Source: an uncultured Eubacteriales bacterium (GTDB lineage: Bacteria > Bacillota > Clostridia > Oscillospirales > Oscillospiraceae). From it: a DNA stretch of 17,197 nucleotides. Shown here piece by piece: positions 13,710-17,197 of the stretch. The DNA lies in the NCBI GenBank assembly GCA_900552725.1, contig USAT01000034.1, forward strand, positions 1 through 17,197, written 5' to 3'. Numbering within the stretch: the stretch's first letter is position 1; every line of letters begins with the position of its first letter. The notes under the pieces are model-generated. The model searched no databases. It was not told the DNA's origin and saw nothing but the letters and a program-made list of their open reading frames with translations. The position numbers and the translations under genes were made by a program.

Positions 13710-14474
13710 TTGAACAGAGAACCCAAGATCATTGCCGTGGCCGGTAAGGGCGGCGTGGGAAAGACCTCTATTTCGGCGGCATTTGTCCGCCTGCTGACGG
13801 AGGTCTATCCCGACAGCCGGATCCTTGCCATCGACGCCGACCCCGCCGTGGGCCTCTCCACCGCGCTGGGCGTCGAGGTGAAGGAGACGCTGGACGACAT
13901 CCGCAAGAGCATCGTGGCATCGGTAGAGGACGGCGCGCCGAGAGAGGCTATCGAGCTGCTCAGCGAGGCCCGCTACCGTATTTTCGACACCATGGTGGAG
14001 CAGCAGAAATTCTCCTTCCTGGCCATCGGCCGGCCGGAGACCGCCGGCTGCTATTGCAAGGTGAACGCCTACCTGAAGGAGGTCATCGGCCTGCTGAGCC
14101 GGGACTTCGACTATGTGGTCATTGACGGCGAGGCCGGTATCGAGCAGATCAACCGCCGGGTGATGGAAAAGGTCACCCATCTGGTGCTGATCACCGACCC
14201 CAGCCGCAAGGGCACCCAGGTCATCGACACCATCAAGCGTGTGGCGGACGAGCTGGTGATGTACCAGCGCTGCGGCGCCATCGTGAACCGGGTCATGGAT
14301 GAGAGCATGATCCCCTGCATCCATATCGAGGGCGCGGAGGTGCTGGCCTATATCCCCGGCGACGCCAGCCACGCCGCAAATGATATTCAAGGTAAGAGTG
14401 TGTTTGATCTGCCCGACGATTCCCCCATTATGCACGGCGCAAGGGAAGCGCTGACAAAACTGGAGATCCTTTGA
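13710..14474 (+). CDS. CooC-type P-loop ATPase (metal-centre maturation or activation)
   Basis: A MinD/CooC-family ATPase of 254 residues. It has the deviant Walker A AGKGGVGKTS (11-20, with the signature K13 and K18), the switch segment DADPA (42-46), Walker B YVVIDGEAG (135-143), and TDPSRKG near 162. GCYC places C114 and C116 in the CxC motif that binds nickel or zinc at the CooC dimer interface; the two cysteine positions of NifH-type Fe-proteins are not evident. Known CooC loads nickel into carbon monoxide dehydrogenase, but no such enzyme is here. Instead two HgdB-family subunits follow after 26 bases. Start is TTG with a weak site (AAAGGG about 13 bases upstream); no better start exists. 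It may mature or energise the dehydratase-like proteins. Confidence 0.88.
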   Translation: MNREPKIIAVAGKGGVGKTSISAAFVRLLTEVYPDSRILAIDADPAVGLSTALGVEVKETLDDIRKSIVASVEDGAPREAIELLSEARYRIFDTMVEQQKFSFLAIGRPETAGCYCKVNAYLKEVIGLLSRDFDYVVIDGEAGIEQINRRVMEKVTHLVLITDPSRKGTQVIDTIKRVADELVMYQRCGAIVNRVMDESMIPCIHIEGAEVLAYIPGDASHAANDIQGKSVFDLPDDSPIMHGAREALTKLEIL

Positions 14475-14500
14475 AAATCTAGGAGAGAGGTGTTGACAAC

Positions 14501-15697
14501 TTGAGAGACCTGAAGCATTTGATCTACTTTGAAAACCTGCTGGAAAACGCCGACAACGAGTTGGTGGAAAAGGCGAAAGCCGACGGCAAGCTGGCCATCG
14601 GTTACACCTGCTTCCACATTCCCGAGGTACTGCTGAACGTGGGAAACTGTTTCTCCGTTCGTCTGCGGGCGCCCCGGACCGGCTCCATCGACATCGCCAC
14701 CTACTACATGTCCAACTATACCTGCGAGTATGCCCGGGCATTGGTAGAGCGCGGTATCGAGGGCGGCTACAACTTCCTGGACGGCCTGGCGGGCGTGGAT
14801 GCGTGTTCCATGATGAACCGCTTCTACGAGCACTTTGAGCTGCTGAAAATGAACGAGAAGCCCAACTTCTTCGTCACCCACACCGACATGCCCTATAAGG
14901 TGGTGGACTACTCCGTGCGCCACTACATCAAGCAGATGCGCATCCGCCTGCTGGATATCATGGAGAAGAACTACGGCGTGGACACCTCCGACAAGGCCAT
15001 CCGCAAGGCCGTGAAGGAGCATAACGAGGTCTGCCGCATCATCTCCGAGATCGGCCAGATGCGCAAGGCGGAGAATCCCGTTATCACCGGCTACGAGTTC
15101 CATGTGCTGAACCTGGTGACCTATACCTGTCCCAAGTATCTGATCCTCCCCTACCTGCGCGAGACGCTGGAGGAGCTGAAGCACCGTGAGCCCGATGAGA
15201 AGCCCGCTTTCCGTGCCAAGGTGGCCGTGGTGGGCAGTGAGATCGACGATCCCAGCCTCACCAAGCTGATCGAGGACTGCGGCGCACTGGTGGTGTCCGA
15301 CCGCTATTGCTTCGGCTCTACCCCCGGCCGCGAGGTCATCGAGCTCAACGACGACGAGCCCGCCCTGGATCAGATCTGCCGCCACTACATGGAGGTCAGC
15401 GAGTGCGCCCGCTACATCAGCGATGAAAAGGTGGCCCAGCGCCGCCAGACCGCTGACCGTCTGGCCCGTGAGTACAACGCCGACGGCATCATCTACGAGC
15501 AGATGAAGTTCTGCGATTACTGGGGCTTCGAGCGTGCGCTGGCCAGCCACATCATGTCCACCGAAATGGGCTGGCCCGTGCTGTCCATTGACCGTCCCTA
15601 TAACGCCCGTTCCTCCGGCCAGCTCCGCACCCGCTTCCAGGCGTTCGTGGAGTCGCTGGAGATCAAGCGCATCCAGAAGAACGGAGGTAGCAACTAA
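14501..15697 (+). CDS. 2-Hydroxyacyl-CoA dehydratase / benzoyl-CoA reductase (HgdB/BcrC) family, small subunit
   Basis: A 398-residue protein of the family that holds 4Fe-4S (or double-cubane) clusters and does radical dehydration of 2-hydroxyacyl-CoA or ring reduction. The N-terminus has the family opening IGYTCFHIPEVLLNVGN...VRL. Probable cluster ligands are C75 (NYTCEYAR), C102 (VDACSMMNRFYEH) and C338 (MKFCDYWGFE), at family positions. The C-terminal half has VAVVGSEIDD and the LSIDRPY tail. Length is usual for the small subunit. Start is TTG, with AGGAGAGAGG ending 10 bases upstream. The gene overlaps the next by one base (TAATG), indicating a two-subunit complex. Whether the substrate is an acyl-CoA cannot be read from sequence. 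Confidence 0.9.
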   Translation: MRDLKHLIYFENLLENADNELVEKAKADGKLAIGYTCFHIPEVLLNVGNCFSVRLRAPRTGSIDIATYYMSNYTCEYARALVERGIEGGYNFLDGLAGVDACSMMNRFYEHFELLKMNEKPNFFVTHTDMPYKVVDYSVRHYIKQMRIRLLDIMEKNYGVDTSDKAIRKAVKEHNEVCRIISEIGQMRKAENPVITGYEFHVLNLVTYTCPKYLILPYLRETLEELKHREPDEKPAFRAKVAVVGSEIDDPSLTKLIEDCGALVVSDRYCFGSTPGREVIELNDDEPALDQICRHYMEVSECARYISDEKVAQRRQTADRLAREYNADGIIYEQMKFCDYWGFERALASHIMSTEMGWPVLSIDRPYNARSSGQLRTRFQAFVESLEIKRIQKNGGSN

Positions 15698-17197
15698 TGG
15701 CCAAGAAGAACAACAAGTATCCCAATCCCGCCTTTTTCAAGGCCAAGGATAATATGGATCTGAAGGCCCAGCTGGAGAACCTGAAGGAAGTGGGCGGCAT
15801 CATCGCCGGTATGGCCAAGGAGGCCGACTATAAGGCCTTCTTCCGCCGCCAGTGGGAGTGCATCAAGGACGACGGCCGCCGCGTGGCACGGGAGGTCAAG
15901 GACATCTGCACCATGACCTGCGCCGAGCGGAAGGATCTGCTGCTGAACGGCGAAAAGCGCCTGGGCGACCTGTACCGCAAGGGCGACATGGTCACCGTCC
16001 GCCGCGAATGGCGCGGCCTGGAGAGCACTGCCATCGACTTCGCCGGCTGGCTGAAGATGTGGGGCATGCTGCTGGCCACCTTCTCCAAGGATCTGGTGCC
16101 CGCCCTGAATACCACGCTTTACTACCGCTGGATGATCTCTTACATCTGCTGCGTCAGCTTCATGGATAAGAATACCATGGGCCAGCGGGGCCGGGCGCTG
16201 AAGATGAGCCATCTGATGATCTATGACATCTTCCGCTATGTGGCTGAGAATCTGGTGTTCCTGGCCAAGTGCGATAAGAAGAACGGCAACAGCGCCGAGC
16301 TGAATAAGAAGGTGGTGCTGTTTGACGAGATGACCATGGGCCAGATCATGGCCGGCTTCCCCGATCTGCTGGGTATCCCCTATCAGCTGATGCCCGTGTT
16401 CCTGGTGTCTGAGATCGACCAGCTGACCTGCGTTCCCTATATCGACGCGGTGGAGTCCTTCGGCCTGCCCGCCGATACCTGCCCGGTGCCCTCCTCCGAG
16501 TGCGGCGCGCTGGTCATCGACGCCCTGCCCCATATGGGTAAGTGCTTCATCTCCTCCTCCATGCCCTGCGACGGCTCCACTATGGCCTCCAGCTATATGT
16601 CCCGCCGCTTCCCCGACCTGCCTGTGTTCCACTTGACCTTCCCCGTCCGCTACGAGTACGAGGAGACAGTGGAGGACGCCGCCGAGGATATCAAGGCCTG
16701 CATCAGGTTCGTGGAGGAGCAGACCGGCGCCAAGTGGAGCTGGGACGCCTACTTCACCGCCATGAAGCGGTTCAATGAGGAGACCAAGTACGAGCTGGAG
16801 AAGTGGGAGGTCAACAAGACCGCCAAGCCCCAGATCCTCGGCCCCTGCTACGAGCTGTTCCGCAAGTGGAACTACGAGATGGACGGCGGTGCCGATCCCC
16901 GCGTGATGAAGACCTGCAAGAAGGTCAACAAGCTGATGCTGCAGGCCTACGACCGGGGCGAAGAGGCCTGGCGCGGCAAGATGAAGTACCGCGGCATCGT
17001 GTGGTCCTGCCCCGCCCACTATTACGCCAACTTCTCCAACTGGCTGGCCAACTGCTGGGGTGTGGACATCCTGGTGGAAATGGAGTCCCTGAACTTCACC
17101 AAGCCCCTGGAGACCGAGGACAAGGAAAAGGCCCTGATGGATCTGGCCCGTCTGTACGAGCGCATGGTCATGCGCCGTCACACCAACGGCGGCTACC
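15697..17197 (+). CDS. HgdB/BcrC-family large subunit, 3' end beyond the window
   Basis: Open for 500 codons with no stop, so it is longer than HgdA (about 480) or BcrB (about 440). The first 190 or so residues are lysine-rich and resemble no part I can place, apart from a cysteine pair in ICTMTC near 70-76. From about residue 205 it follows the family fold (VVLFDEMTMGQIMAG), with TCPVPSSECG (C262, C269) and MPCDGSTM (C291) as candidate Fe-S ligands, then FHLTFPVRYEYEE and VWSCPAHYYANF. GGAGG is 9 bases before the ATG, which overlaps the stop of the small subunit by one base. It is probably the partner subunit; the missing end could also hide the activase gene downstream. Confidence 0.85.
   Translation, partial: MAKKNNKYPNPAFFKAKDNMDLKAQLENLKEVGGIIAGMAKEADYKAFFRRQWECIKDDGRRVAREVKDICTMTCAERKDLLLNGEKRLGDLYRKGDMVTVRREWRGLESTAIDFAGWLKMWGMLLATFSKDLVPALNTTLYYRWMISYICCVSFMDKNTMGQRGRALKMSHLMIYDIFRYVAENLVFLAKCDKKNGNSAELNKKVVLFDEMTMGQIMAGFPDLLGIPYQLMPVFLVSEIDQLTCVPYIDAVESFGLPADTCPVPSSECGALVIDALPHMGKCFISSSMPCDGSTMASSYMSRRFPDLPVFHLTFPVRYEYEETVEDAAEDIKACIRFVEEQTGAKWSWDAYFTAMKRFNEETKYELEKWEVNKTAKPQILGPCYELFRKWNYEMDGGADPRVMKTCKKVNKLMLQAYDRGEEAWRGKMKYRGIVWSCPAHYYANFSNWLANCWGVDILVEMESLNFTKPLETEDKEKALMDLARLYERMVMRRHTNGGY

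Noticed and set aside
13710..14474. Calling the ATPase a nitrogenase-type Fe-protein (NifH/BchL/CfbC)
   Set aside because: The cysteines form a CxC motif as in CooC rather than the two separated cluster cysteines of NifH-type proteins.
15694..17181. Minus-strand open frame of 495 codons at the right end
   Set aside because: Antisense to the HgdB-family large subunit; shadow-frame composition, no domain.

Overview
The window is about 17.2 kb of GC-rich, densely coding bacterial chromosome from an anaerobic, endospore-forming member of the Clostridia. A gut-type Oscillospirales relative (Flavonifractor/Intestinimonas-like) is my best guess from gene content and codon style; this is inference, not a database match. 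Evidence for the lifestyle is spoIVA, spoVM and a SPOCS/LysM spore-envelope gene, a split transketolase, a pyrophosphate-type phosphofructokinase, and oxygen-sensitive Fe-S enzyme families at the right end. I saw no mobile elements, CRISPR arrays, tRNA or rRNA genes.

Left part (1-4940), central carbon metabolism. A promoter at 71-99 drives the two-gene transketolase, a small DUF937-like helical protein and a small zinc-ribbon protein, ending at a bidirectional terminator. Class II fructose-bisphosphate aldolase (minus) and PPi-type phosphofructokinase (plus) are divergent from a compact control region with back-to-back promoters and a perfect 10-bp inverted repeat bracketing the pfk promoter. 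The three enzymes could together interconvert pentose phosphates through sedoheptulose-1,7-bisphosphate without transaldolase.

Middle part (4938-11160), housekeeping and sporulation. It holds type III pantothenate kinase (coaX), spoIVA, a TetR-type regulator, a choloylglycine-hydrolase-family Ntn amidase, and a minus-strand set of three: a 50-residue membrane protein, the 24-residue SpoVM and a SPOCS/LysM protein. The two tiny genes are easily missed: the stop codon of the first abuts the Shine-Dalgarno of the second. Sigma-E-like promoters precede spoIVA, the SPOCS/LysM gene and possibly the amidase. SpoIVA appears to lack the short segment that carries the two sensor threonines of the B. 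subtilis ATPase.

Right part (11181-17197), a probable redox pathway. A large FMN/4Fe-4S/FAD 2-enoate-reductase-family enzyme (minus) is divergent from a CooC-type ATPase and two 2-hydroxyacyl-CoA dehydratase/benzoyl-CoA reductase (HgdB/BcrC)-family subunits (plus), the second running off the window. No carbon monoxide dehydrogenase and no ASKHA-type activase is visible. A CooC-type nickel/metal-handling ATPase paired with HgdB-type Fe-S proteins and an enoate reductase is the strongest candidate here for an undescribed system.
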